A DNA stretch of 10,772 nt from Thermoleophilia bacterium (GTDB taxonomy: Bacteria; Actinomycetota; Thermoleophilia; Gaiellales; Gaiellaceae): the NCBI GenBank assembly GCA_014534295.1, contig JACVRU010000054.1:1-10772 (forward strand), read 5' to 3'. Under the pieces are notes generated by a model that worked only from the letters and a program-made list of their open reading frames with translations, ran no database searches and was not told the origin of the DNA. Shown one piece after another: positions 1 through 7,400 of this stretch; position 1 is the stretch's first letter; every line of letters begins with the position of its first letter. Made by a program: the position numbers and the translations under genes.

Positions 1-143
1 GAGAACGGGCGGCCGAAGAGCTCGGGCCGGTAGTAGAGCGTCTTGACCACGCCCAGCGGCTCGGCGCCGCTCCGGTCGCGAATCGCGTCGAGCACGGCGG
101 CCTCGGCCGGCCCGTGCCCGCGGTCGACGACGCCGAGCCTCAT
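1..143 (-). CDS. Carboxymuconolactone decarboxylase / AhpD-like family protein (3' end outside window)
   Basis: Only the first 47 codons are visible. Reading down from the ATG at 143-141 the protein begins MRLGVVDRGHGPAEAAVL and continues to VVKTLYYRPELFGRPFS. The 'VVKTxxYRPExFGRPF' segment is what I recall from the start of actinobacterial carboxymuconolactone decarboxylase (CMD)/alkylhydroperoxidase-like proteins. The catalytic CxxC-type motif of such proteins lies further on and is outside the window, so activity cannot be judged. The start codon overlaps the stop of the upstream 78-aa gene by four bases (ATGA, 143-140), which fixes the start and indicates translational coupling. Family assignment rests on remembered similarity of a short N-terminus. 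The coding frame itself is secure. Confidence 0.7.
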   Translation of the reverse strand, partial: MRLGVVDRGHGPAEAAVLDAIRDRSGAEPLGVVKTLYYRPELFGRPF

Positions 144-376
144 CCCAGCGCCCGCAATCCCGCCTCGAGCCGGCGCAGCCCCTCCTCCACCGCGACCGCG
201 ACCGTCTGCTTGAAGATCTCGTCCTCGGAGCAGCCCGCGGCCTTCAGCGCCTCGACGTCCGCGTCCGTGACGCGGTGGGCGCCCGCGCGAACCTGCTCGA
301 GGTACGCGGCCATCGCCGGGGGCGCCGGCGGTAGCGCCGCCACGTTCCGCCGCAGCTCGTCGAGCGCCGCGTCCAT
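140..376 (-). CDS. Small helical partner protein of the CMD-family gene (78 aa)
   Basis: This is a 78-aa acidic, Ala/Glu-rich, mostly helical protein with no signal peptide or membrane segment. Its second half (residues about 36-77: VTDADVEALKAAGCSEDEIF, then QTVAVAVEEGLRRLEAGL) resembles the helical pair of AhpD/CMD proteins, where 'ALxxAGxSEDEIFExT' lines the core. Its only Cys (C49) is not part of a CxxC pair, so I do not predict peroxidase activity on its own. It is coupled to the downstream CMD-family gene by an ATGA overlap and starts 28 bases after the upstream CPFW gene stops. A small AhpD-like subunit next to a CMD protein suggests the two form one complex; that is inference. No clear Shine-Dalgarno precedes the ATG, so it may be translated by re-initiation. 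Confidence 0.75.
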   Translation of the reverse strand: MDAALDELRRNVAALPPAPPAMAAYLEQVRAGAHRVTDADVEALKAAGCSEDEIFKQTVAVAVEEGLRRLEAGLRALG

Positions 377-404
377 GCGGTGATTCTACGACCGGCCGGC
401 GACT

Positions 405-608
405 CTAGTCCCGCAGCCCGGGCGGAACGAGCTCGCGGCCGCCGGGGCGGCTCAGCTGCCCGCGGACGTCGCGGAGCAGCCGCGCCAGGCTCGGGCTCCA
501 GTCGGAGCGCAAGCCCGCGAGGGCGCAGCGCGCGTCTACCCAGAACGGACAAGACTCGCCGGGACAGGCGTTAAGCTCTCCCACCGCTCGATCCAGCTCG
601 CAGACCAT
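405..608 (-). CDS. Small Cys-rich CPGxxCPFW protein (67 aa)
   Basis: A 67-aa cytoplasmic-type protein with four cysteines: C3, C15, C20 and C28. The core reads CPGESCPFWVDARCAL (residues 15-30), followed by an amphipathic helix (about 37-52: DWSPSLARLLRDVRGQ). I recall the arrangement CPxxxCPFW...C followed by a short helix from uncharacterised small proteins of Thermoleophilia-type actinobacteria. Its function is unknown; the Cys spacing would suit a small metal site or a redox centre, but no ligand can be proven here. AAGGA lies about 10 bases before the ATG. It is the first gene of the minus-strand run that continues into the 78-aa protein and the CMD-family gene, so a shared redox or stress role is plausible but unproven. 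Confidence 0.7.
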   Translation of the reverse strand: MVCELDRAVGELNACPGESCPFWVDARCALAGLRSDWSPSLARLLRDVRGQLSRPGGRELVPPGLRD

Positions 609-662
609 GACGGGAGCTTCCTTGGCGCGGCGTGGCGAGGCATCCGGGAAAACCCCGATCCG

Positions 663-693
663 GGCTGCGGGCGCAACCGCGGCGCTCGCAGCC
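663..693 (+). promoter_or_regulatory. 12-bp hairpin in the leader of the membrane-protein gene
   Basis: GGCTGCGGGCGC (663-674) pairs with GCGCTCGCAGCC (682-693) across a 7-base loop, with eleven Watson-Crick pairs and one G-U wobble. It ends 20 bases before the ATG at 714 and just upstream of the AAAGGGG Shine-Dalgarno. There is no T-tract and no plus-strand gene upstream in the window, so a terminator role is unlikely. It could be a leader structure or an inverted-repeat operator in the divergent promoter region. At this GC content chance hairpins are common. Confidence 0.35.
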
Positions 694-713
694 GCTCACG
701 GAAAGGGGTCCCG

Positions 714-1304
714 ATGCGACGCCTGTTCGAGTTCGGAGGGTATGTGGCGGGTGCGCTGCTGATCGCGTTCGGCGTGGTGGCGCTGATCCTCGGAGTCGGC
801 GGCCGCAGCGACGTCCGCGACAACCTCGCGCGCGAGAAGATCGAGGGATCGCCCGACATGACGCCGGCGGAGATCCGGGCGGCCGTCGACCAGGCGGGGC
901 TCGAGATCGACGACCTGCCGGACTGCACCGTCGCCGGCGAGCTCGTCGACAGGGGGAGCGAGGCGCGCTGCTTCGCCGACTACATGCGCATCCACGCGCT
1001 CCAGGGCACGGGCGGCCGCGTCTACGCGGAGATGGGGCGGTTCCTGACCGCGTCGGGCGAGGAGACGAACGACCCGGCCGAGGCGGAGATGGTCGACGGG
1101 CGGCCGGTGCCGAACCGGGCGCGCGACCTCTGGGTGACCGAGACGGCGCTCGCGACCGCGCTGAACATGGCCTTCTTCGCCGAGCAGGTGTCCAACTTCT
1201 CGATCGTCGTCGCCGTGGCGCTCATCCTCGCGGGGATCGGGTTCATCGTGCTCGCCTACGCGGCGCTGCGGTGGCTGCCGGACTACGAACGAAGGCGCGC
1301 CTAG
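714..1304 (+). CDS. Two-pass membrane protein of unknown function (196 aa)
   Basis: Predicted topology is a transmembrane helix at residues about 8-28, a 130-residue extracytoplasmic domain, and a second helix at about 161-186 followed by a short basic tail (YERRRA). The soluble domain has two cysteines (C71, C86) that could form a disulfide, and a PDMTPAEIRAAVDQAGLEI helix region (residues 47-65). I recall similar proteins as conserved hypotheticals of Thermoleophilia, sometimes mis-annotated as 'LigA' because of composition; nothing here looks like a dioxygenase. Start choice: ATG at 714 with AAAGGGG five bases upstream. It is divergent from the CPFW gene and about 90 bp ahead of the response-regulator operon on the same strand, so it may or may not share that operon. 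Function is not known. Confidence 0.85.
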   Translation: MRRLFEFGGYVAGALLIAFGVVALILGVGGRSDVRDNLAREKIEGSPDMTPAEIRAAVDQAGLEIDDLPDCTVAGELVDRGSEARCFADYMRIHALQGTGGRVYAEMGRFLTASGEETNDPAEAEMVDGRPVPNRARDLWVTETALATALNMAFFAEQVSNFSIVVAVALILAGIGFIVLAYAALRWLPDYERRRA

Positions 1305-1312
1305 CCGGCTCG

Positions 1313-1370
1313 GGTCAGGGTCAACCCCGACCGCGCCTCCGGGGCCGCCCTCTGGCGCCCCGGCGGCGCC
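1313..1370 (+). terminator. Two consecutive GC hairpins after the membrane-protein gene (weak terminator candidate)
   Basis: GGTCAGGG (1313-1320) can pair with CCCCGACC (1325-1332) across TCAA with one A-C mismatch. GGCGCC (1354-1359) pairs with GGCGCC (1365-1370) across five bases. Both lie in the 89-base gap between the membrane-protein stop and the receiver gene. Neither is followed by a T-run, so termination is only a possibility. No clear -10/-35 pair is visible here either. Confidence 0.25.
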
Positions 1371-1393
1371 TGTGTGACGATCAGCGAGTGGCC

Positions 1394-1747
1394 GTGACCG
1401 TGCTGATCGTGGACGACCACCCGTCCTTCCGCGCGTCGGCCCGCGCCCTCCTCGAGGCCGAGGGCTTCGAGGTGGTCGGAGCGGCCGCGGACGGCGAGTC
1501 GGCAGTCGAGCTGGCCCTGGTGCTCCGGCCCGAGCTCGTGCTGCTGGACGTGATGCTGCCGGACATGAGCGGGTTCGAGGTCGCCGAGCGGCTGGCGGGC
1601 GCTGCCGCGTCTCGAATCATCCTCGTCTCGAGCCGCGAGCAGGGCGACTACGGGCAGCGCGTGCGCCGGAGCGGGGCGCTCGGCTTCGTGGCCAAGGACC
1701 GGCTCTCGGGCGCCGCGCTCCGCGAGCTGATGGGAGCCGCCGCGTGA
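1394..1747 (+). CDS. Receiver-only response regulator (CheY-like, 117 aa)
   Basis: A single REC domain with nothing after it. Numbering from the GTG at 1394 (VTVLIVDDHPSFR), the acidic pair is D7/D8 and the phospho-acceptor is D52 in LVLLDVMLPDMSGFE. The switch residue is a Ser (S80 in ILVSSREQ) and the conserved Lys is K101 in GFVAKDRL, so all catalytic residues of a receiver are present. There is no DNA-binding or enzymatic output domain; the frame ends ten residues after the last helix begins. The start could also be the GTG at 1388. I chose 1394 because relatives usually begin 'MTVLIVDD', and neither start has a strong Shine-Dalgarno. Its TGA overlaps the kinase GTG start (GTGA), so the two are coupled. 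It is probably a partner or phosphate sink for the adjacent kinase (inference). Confidence 0.88.
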   Translation: MTVLIVDDHPSFRASARALLEAEGFEVVGAAADGESAVELALVLRPELVLLDVMLPDMSGFEVAERLAGAAASRIILVSSREQGDYGQRVRRSGALGFVAKDRLSGAALRELMGAAA

Positions 1748-3483
1748 GGAGGCTGGTCGCGCTCCTCATCGCCGTCGGAGCGGTCCCCCTCGCCATCGTC
1801 GCCTACCGCATCCAGATCGACCAGCTCGGCAGCTCGTCGGCCCGGTCGCTCGCGATCGTCGCAGCCGGGCTCTCGTTTCTGCTCGCCGGCCTGATCGCCT
1901 GGCTGCGGCGCCCCGAGAACCGGCTCGGCCCGCTGCTGGCGGCGGCCGGGCTGTTGCTGCTCCTCAGGCAGCTTCGCTACAGCGACGACCCCCTCCTCTT
2001 CACGGTCTTCTTCGCCCTCGGTGAGCTGGGATACGCGCTGGTCGCCCACGCCGTGCTCGCCTACCCGGCCGGGCGCGTGACGGACCGCGCCGAGCGGGTG
2101 CTGATGAAGGTCGGCTACGCGACGCTGATCGTCCTGCCCGTCGCGACGCTGCTCTTCCACGACGGGAGCCGCCGCCTGTTGGGGTTCGACGAGGCCGCGC
2201 GCGAGAGCCTGCTGCTGCTGGTCGGGAACGGGGAGGTCGCTGACGCGCTCCAGAAGGCGCTGCGGGTCTCGTTCTACGGCGTCCTGTCGGCGCTCTTCAT
2301 CGCGGCGATCGTGCGCCGGTTCGTCGGCGCCTCCCCGCGCACGCGCCGGATCTTCGCGCCGCTGCTGCTCGCGGCCGTCGCCATTGCCCTCCGTGCGATC
2401 TTCCAGTCGGTCTCCACGTTCTTCGATCCGCCGTTCTCCGACGAGTACCTGTTCTGGTGGCAGATCGGGGCGTTCATCGCCTTGCCGGTCGCGCTCGTCG
2501 CAGGCCTCGTCCGGGCCCGGATGGCACGCGCCGCGGTCGGGGATCTCGTCCTCGAGCTGCAGCGCACGCCGCCGGAGGGCCTCCGCGATGCGCTCGCCCG
2601 CGCGCTCGACGACCCGACGCTCGAGCTCGCCTTCTGGCTACCCGAACGGGGCGGGTTCGTCGATCCGGCCGGCCAGCCGATCGAGCTGCCGCCTGCGAGC
2701 GAGAGCCGAGCGGTCACGGAGCTCGAGCACGAGGGCCGGCCGGTCGCGGCGCTCGTCCACGACCCGTCGCTGCTCGAGGAGCCGCGGCTCGTCCGGTCGG
2801 CCGGCGCCGCCGCCCGAATGGCGATCGAGAACGCGCGCCTCCAGGCGGAGCTGCGCGCCCAGCTCGACGAGGTGCGGGCGTCCCGCAAGCGGATCGTCGC
2901 CGCGGGGGACGCCGAGCGCCGCCGGCTCGAGCGGAACCTCCACGACGGCGCCCAGCAGCAGCTCGTCGCGGTCGCGCTCAAGCTGCGCGCCGCACAGGGG
3001 AAGCTCGGCGACCCGGCCGTCGACCGGCTGCTGAGCGAGGCGGTGAACGAGCTCCAGGGCGCCGTGGACGAGCTGCGCGAACTCGCGCGCGGCGTGCACC
3101 CGGCGATCCTCACCGAGGAGGGGCTCGGCGCCGCGCTCGAGTCGCTCGCGTCCCGGTCCGCATTCCCGGTGCGGCTGGTCGAGGCGCCGGAGGAGCGCTT
3201 CCCGGCGGACGTCGAGGGGACCGCGTACTTCCTCGCCTGTGAGGCGCTCGCCAACGTCGTCAAGCACGCGCAGGCCTCGCGGGCGACGATCGACGCGCGC
3301 CGGATGGACGGCGTCCTGGTCGTCGAGGTCGAGGACGACGGCGTCGGCGGCGCGCGGCCGGCGGCGGGCTCCGGCCTGCGCGGGCTCGCCGACCGCGTCG
3401 AGGCGCTCGGCGGACACCTGCGGATCGAGAGCCCGGCCGGCGGCGGGACGCGGATCGTCGGGGAGATCCCGTGCGGGTCGTGA
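1744..3483 (+). CDS. Membrane sensor histidine kinase, NarL-partner (HisKA_3) type (579 aa)
   Basis: The N-terminal half contains about eight hydrophobic helices (residues about 3-20, 33-54, 60-77, 83-107, 119-138, 174-192, 203-224, 237-258) with very short loops, so the signal is probably sensed within the membrane. A degenerate GAF-like linker follows (about 265-365), then the dimerisation/phospho-acceptor segment ERRRLERNLHDGAQQQLVAV with H400, typical of HisKA_3. The HATPase_c domain shows the N-box ALANVVKHAQ (N504), the G1 box VEDDGVGG (about 529-536) and the G2-like GLRGLADRVEALGG (544-557). The kinase is therefore predicted active. The GTG start overlaps the receiver gene stop, with GGGAG seven bases upstream. 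The 3' end overlaps the next response regulator by 13 bases. Signal unknown. Confidence 0.93.
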   Translation: MRRLVALLIAVGAVPLAIVAYRIQIDQLGSSSARSLAIVAAGLSFLLAGLIAWLRRPENRLGPLLAAAGLLLLLRQLRYSDDPLLFTVFFALGELGYALVAHAVLAYPAGRVTDRAERVLMKVGYATLIVLPVATLLFHDGSRRLLGFDEAARESLLLLVGNGEVADALQKALRVSFYGVLSALFIAAIVRRFVGASPRTRRIFAPLLLAAVAIALRAIFQSVSTFFDPPFSDEYLFWWQIGAFIALPVALVAGLVRARMARAAVGDLVLELQRTPPEGLRDALARALDDPTLELAFWLPERGGFVDPAGQPIELPPASESRAVTELEHEGRPVAALVHDPSLLEEPRLVRSAGAAARMAIENARLQAELRAQLDEVRASRKRIVAAGDAERRRLERNLHDGAQQQLVAVALKLRAAQGKLGDPAVDRLLSEAVNELQGAVDELRELARGVHPAILTEEGLGAALESLASRSAFPVRLVEAPEERFPADVEGTAYFLACEALANVVKHAQASRATIDARRMDGVLVVEVEDDGVGGARPAAGSGLRGLADRVEALGGHLRIESPAGGGTRIVGEIPCGS

Positions 3484-4115
3484 TCGCCGAGGACTCGGTG
3501 CTCATGCGCGAGGGGCTCGTCCGCGTGCTGACCGAGGCGGGCTTCGAGGTGCCCGCGGCGGTCGGGACCGGCGACGAGCTCGTGAAGGCGATCGGCTGGG
3601 CGAAGCCGGAGGTCGCCATCCTCGACGTCCGCATGCCGCCGACCCACACCGACGAGGGCGCGCGAGCAGCCGCCGAGATCCGCGCCCGCGAACCGGCGAT
3701 CGGCATCTTGCTCCTGTCCCAGGTCGTCGAGGCGCGGCACGCACTGCGGCTCTTCAGCGAGAGCCCCGAGGGCTTCGGCTACCTGCTCAAGGACCGCGTG
3801 CTCGAGCTCGAGGACTTCCTGGACGCCGTGCGGCGGGTGGCGCGCGGCGGCACGGCGATGGACCCCGAGGTCGTGCGGCAGCTGCTCAACCGGCAGGACG
3901 AAGAGGGGCCGCTCGCCGAGCTCTCCGGGCGCGAGCGGGAGGTGCTCGCGCTGATGGCCGAGGGCCGCTCGAACCAGGCGATCTGCAGCGCGCTCTTCCT
4001 CAGCCCCAAGACGGTGGAGTCGCACGTGAGCGCGATCTTCGCGAAGCTGCGGCTCCCGCCGGCCCCGGACGACCACCGCCGCGTGCTCGCGGTGCTCGCC
4101 TTCCTCCAGGGCTAG
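3471..4115 (+). CDS. NarL/FixJ-family response regulator (214 aa)
   Basis: Receiver domain residues 1-120: acidic pair E7/D8, phospho-acceptor D52 in VAILDVRMPP, Ser switch S83 and Lys K107 in YLLKDRV. The C-terminal LuxR/GerE-type helix-turn-helix spans residues about 149-205. It includes LSGREREVLALMAEGRSNQA, and a recognition helix follows around LSPKTVESHVSAIF. Full-length for this family. It is predicted to be phosphorylated by the kinase encoded just upstream and to act as a transcription factor; targets are unknown. The GTG start lies inside the kinase gene (13-base overlap) with GGGGAG upstream, showing tight coupling. The stop TAG sits within a 14-bp perfect palindrome (4107-4120). 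The receiver contains a slightly longer MPPTHTDEGARAAAEIRARE loop, as I recall is usual for HisKA_3-paired regulators of this group. Confidence 0.93.
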   Translation: MRVVIAEDSVLMREGLVRVLTEAGFEVPAAVGTGDELVKAIGWAKPEVAILDVRMPPTHTDEGARAAAEIRAREPAIGILLLSQVVEARHALRLFSESPEGFGYLLKDRVLELEDFLDAVRRVARGGTAMDPEVVRQLLNRQDEEGPLAELSGREREVLALMAEGRSNQAICSALFLSPKTVESHVSAIFAKLRLPPAPDDHRRVLAVLAFLQG

Positions 4116-4155
4116 CCCTGCCTGATCTTCCGGGGCTCGGCCGGATCCCGGTTCC

Positions 4156-4180
4156 GGGCGGCGCCCGATGGCGCCGCGCC
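4156..4180 (+). terminator. Strong GC hairpin after the two-component operon (possible terminator)
   Basis: GGGCGGCGCC (4156-4165) pairs with 4170-4180 through ten base pairs, with one bulged G (4178) and a CGAT loop. It begins 40 bases after the response-regulator stop. There is no T-tract, so it is a candidate rho-independent-like or stabilising 3' structure only. Downstream TAGCGT (4191-4196) fits the loose TAnnnT -10 pattern for the next small gene, but no matching -35 is visible. Confidence 0.35.
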
Positions 4181-4256
4181 CGCGCCTCCGTAGCGTGAGG
4201 CCATCAGCTCACACGCCGCCGGCCCGGTCGGCCGCCCGGCGAGACCGAGACCCACG

Positions 4257-4263
4257 AGGAGGT
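4257..4263 (+). promoter_or_regulatory. Perfect Shine-Dalgarno AGGAGGT for the 43-aa peptide gene
   Basis: AGGAGGT lies eight bases before the ATG at 4272. It is the best ribosome-binding match in the window and the main reason to accept this very short frame as a gene. Confidence 0.7.
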
Positions 4264-4271
4264 GGCAGGAC

Positions 4272-4403
4272 ATGTCGCGGAACAACCGTGCCCGCAGGCT
4301 GCTCGCAGTCGCGCTCGCGCTCGCCGCACTGGCGGCCGTGGCGCCGGCTTCGAGCCTCGCCGACCCGGGCGGCGGCGGCGGCCCTTCGCGCATCGCGCGC
4401 TGA
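4272..4403 (+). CDS. Tiny predicted secreted peptide (43 aa)
   Basis: The frame encodes MSRNNRARRLLAVALALA at the start, a textbook Sec signal: a basic n-region with four Arg, then a hydrophobic core to residue about 24 (residues 10-24 almost all Leu/Ala/Val). Cleavage near APA|SS or ASS|LA would leave a mature peptide of about 15 residues, LADPGGGGGPSRIAR. There is no Cys, so it is not a lipoprotein. It has a perfect Shine-Dalgarno at good spacing and is followed by a perfect 12-bp hairpin. It sits between the two-component operon (same strand, 156 bases upstream) and the convergent SARP regulator. I recognise no family. It could be an exported signalling peptide, a remnant of a longer secreted protein, or a translated leader; the ribosome site argues that it is at least translated. 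Confidence 0.55.
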   Translation: MSRNNRARRLLAVALALAALAAVAPASSLADPGGGGGPSRIAR

Positions 4404-4424
4404 CCCACCGTCACCCCGCTCGCC

Positions 4425-4452
4425 CACGGAAGCCCCGAGAGGGGCTTCCGTG
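4425..4452. terminator. Bidirectional hairpin between convergent genes
   Basis: CACGGAAGCCCC (4425-4436) and GGGGCTTCCGTG (4441-4452) form a perfect 12-bp stem closed by a GAGA tetraloop. It lies 21 bases after the 43-aa peptide stop and four bases beyond the stop of the minus-strand SARP gene, the expected place for a shared terminator. T-runs are absent on both strands, as often in very GC-rich actinobacteria. Confidence 0.75.
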
Positions 4453-4456
4453 CCGT

Positions 4457-7400
4457 TCAGGCGGGCTGCAAGTCGCCGAGCAGCGCTCGTGCCCGCTTCG
4501 CGGCGGCTCGGTTCCCCTTACGCCTGTAGAGCTCCAGCGCGTGCAGGACGTGCTCGCCTGCCTCCTCCTCGCGGCCGGCGAGGCGCTCGACCTCCGCGGC
4601 GTCGAGCAGCAGGCGGGCGCGGGCGTTCAGCGCGTCGGTCGCCTCGGAGAGAGCAAGGGCGTCGCGAGCCACGGTTCGTGCCATAACGGGCGCTCCACGC
4701 CGAGCCGCGAGCTTGGCCTCGGCCGACCGCCACGCGAGCTGGGCACTGACGTCTCCCTCGGCCGCGAGCGCTCGGGAGCGCGCGGCCCATTCGGCCCCCT
4801 CCTCGCGGCGATCCAGGTCGCAGAGCAAGCTCGCCAGCTGTCCCGCCAGTTCGGGAAGGTGCGTGTTGTCCTGGAGCACGGTCAGCGCCGAGCAACCCTC
4901 GCGCAGCAGCCGCTCCGCCTCGTCGAGGTCGCCTGCGAGGACCTCCACGTCGTGGGCGACCGGGGCCCACATAGTCGCTAGTCCGCCGGATCCGGTCCAG
5001 CCGAGTTCCTCGAAGGCCGCTCTGGCGTCGGCGATCAACCCCCGGGCCTGAGAGAAGCGGCCTCGCATCGCCTCCAGGCCCCCGAGAAACGTCCCGATGA
5101 TCGCCTCGCCGCTCCGATCTCCGCTGGTGAGCAGCTTGCGGCAACGCGCGATCGCGTCCGAAACCGGAGTCGGGCCACAGTAGAGCGCCGCCGCCAGCTC
5201 GCGGAGGCACGTGGCAGGCACCCACCCGACCCGCCGGTAGTGGCGCAGCGCCAGGTCGGCGGTCTCCTCGGAGGCCGCGTACCTGCGCTGCAGGCCGCCG
5301 TAGACGTGCGCGAGCGCGAGCCAGGTGCGGGCGAGATGCCGGTCCTCGCCCATCGCCTCGAAGACGGGGATCGCTGCTTCAGCCGACTCGACCAAGTGCT
5401 GCGTGCCGCTCGCGGGATCGAAGAAGAGCCGCAGGTAGGCGAGATCGATCTCCGCCCGGAGCTCGAAGCCCCGGTCGCCCGCTGCGTGCGCCGCCGACCT
5501 CGCCGCGTCGAGCGCCGCCTCTGCCCGCTCCACGTCTCCGAGCGCCCAGAGCGCGCCGCCGAGCTCGCCCAGGGTCTCGGGCCGCGCCGGATGGGGCTCC
5601 GGGAGCAGGCCGACCGCGCGGTCGAGGAGGTTCGCCGCCCCGCGGGCGTCGCCCACCCGCCACACCCGGGTGCCCGCCCCGCTCAGCCGCTCGCCCGCCT
5701 CCTCGGCGAGCCGACGCGCCTGGCGGTCGGCCTGCCCGGCCTCGACGCGGTTCCGGTGCGCCTGCTCGAGGTGGTAGCCCACGAGCTCGTCCGCCTCGCC
5801 GCGATCGTCGAGCCACTCCGCCGCCAGCTCGTGCAGCTCGGAGCGGCGGCGCTTCGTGATCGCGGCGTAGGCGACGTCGCGGATGAGGCCGTGGTGGAAC
5901 GCGAGCCGCCCGTCGGGCACCGCACGCACGAAGCTGCGCTCGACGAGCAAGTCGAACGGTGGCCGGCTCTCGCTCCGGCAGAGGTGGCCCACCCCGGTCG
6001 GCTCGAACAGGCGGCCGAGCACCGCGGCGCACTCGAGCAGCTCCCGCTCGGGAGCCGGGAGGCGGTCGAGCCGGCTCGCGAGCAGCGCCTCGAGCGAGAG
6101 CGGGACGGAGGCGAGCTCCTCTTCGCCCTCCCCCGCGGCATGCGCGAGGAGCTGCTCGGCGAACAGCGCGTTGCCCTCGGCGAGCTCGGCGACCCGCGCC
6201 CGCGCCTCGTCGCTCAACGTTCCGCCGAGATTCGCGACGAGCTCCGCGGACTCCGTCTGCCGGAGCGGCGCGAGCTCGACGGCGACCGGCCAGTCGGATC
6301 GCGCCTCGCGGAGATCGGGGCGGGCGAGACAGAGCACGAGGACGGGCGCGCCTGCCTCACGCTCTCCCAGATAGGCGACGAGGTCGAGCAGCGTCGGCTC
6401 CGCCCAGTGGACGTCGTCGAGGACGAGCAGCACCGGCTTCCGCGCGGCGACCCCCTCGAGCAGCCGCCGGACCGCCCAGAACCCCTCCTGCGCCGGCGCG
6501 GCGCTGTCCGCGAGGCCCGTCAGCTCGCGCACACGTCGCGCGACGAGTGCCGCGTCCTCCGCGTCGCCGAGCAGCGCCGCGAGCCCCTCCTCCGAGCCGT
6601 CCGGCACGAGCCGGCGGACGACCTCCGCGACCGGGAGATACGTGGCCCCCTGGCCGTAGGAGACGCAGCGCCCGACGAGCAGCTCCGCGCCGTCTCCCAG
6701 CGTCGCCGCCAGCTCGCGCGCGAGCCGCGTCTTGCCGATCCCCGCCTCGCCGACGACCGTGACGACGCAGCAGCCGCCGGCTCCGCGGAGCGCGTCGAAC
6801 GCGTCCAGGAGGGCCGAAAGCTCGTCCCGACGGCCGACGAGCGGGGCCTCCGGCCGGCGCGGGATCGCCTCGGCCTGGGGCGCGACGGCCAGCAGGCGGA
6901 ACGCACGGACCGGGGCCGGGACCGGCCTCCCCACCGGCTCGGCTGCCACTGCCTCCCGCACGAGACGGTAGGTCGCGCCCCCGAGGAGGATCTCGCCCCC
7001 CTCGGCCGACTGCTCGAGCTTGGCGGCGACGTTGACGGCGTAGCCGGTCGCGAGCGCGCCGGTCTCTCCTCCGACGACGGCCTCGCCGGTGTTGACGCCG
7101 AGCCGGACCTCCAGCCCGGCGCCGAGCTCTGCGACCGAGTCGCGCACGTCGGCGGCCGCCCGCACCGCCCGGAGCGCGTCGTCCTCGTGCCGCTGCGGCA
7201 CGCCGAAGACAGCGACGACGGCGTCCCCGACGAACTTCTCGACGGCGCCCCCGTGGCGCTCGAGCGCGGCGCGGGCGGCGCCGAAGTAACGCCGCAGCAG
7301 CACCCGGTACGCCTCCGGGTCGAGGCCCGCGGCCAGCTCGGTCGAGCCGACGAGGTCGGCGAACAGCACCGTTACCGTAGCGCGCCGCTCGACCGCGAGC

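Noticed and set aside
642..664. Short repeat ATCCGGG at 642-648 and 658-664
   Set aside because: Seven bases of GC-rich sequence repeated once is expected by chance here, and the spacing matches no known operator type.
632..1393. N-terminal extension of the receiver frame back to 632
   Set aside because: The extension runs through the membrane-protein gene in another frame and is Arg/Gly-rich. Receiver similarity begins only at VTVLIVDD, so the start is at 1388 or 1394.
2274..4076. 600-codon minus-strand open frame across the kinase and response regulator
   Set aside because: It covers two well-identified genes on the plus strand and shows only Arg/Ser/Ala-rich sequence; a GC shadow.
4107..4120. 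Perfect palindrome CAGGGCTAGCCCTG over the response-regulator stop
   Set aside because: As RNA it leaves only a 5-bp stem with a CTAG loop; most of it is constrained by the final codons and the stop, so chance is a sufficient explanation.
4262..4981. Plus-strand 239-codon frame over the 43-aa gene and the SARP 3' end
   Set aside because: It crosses the 12-bp terminator hairpin and is low-complexity antisense to the TPR tail. The 43-aa frame has the ribosome site and the signal peptide.
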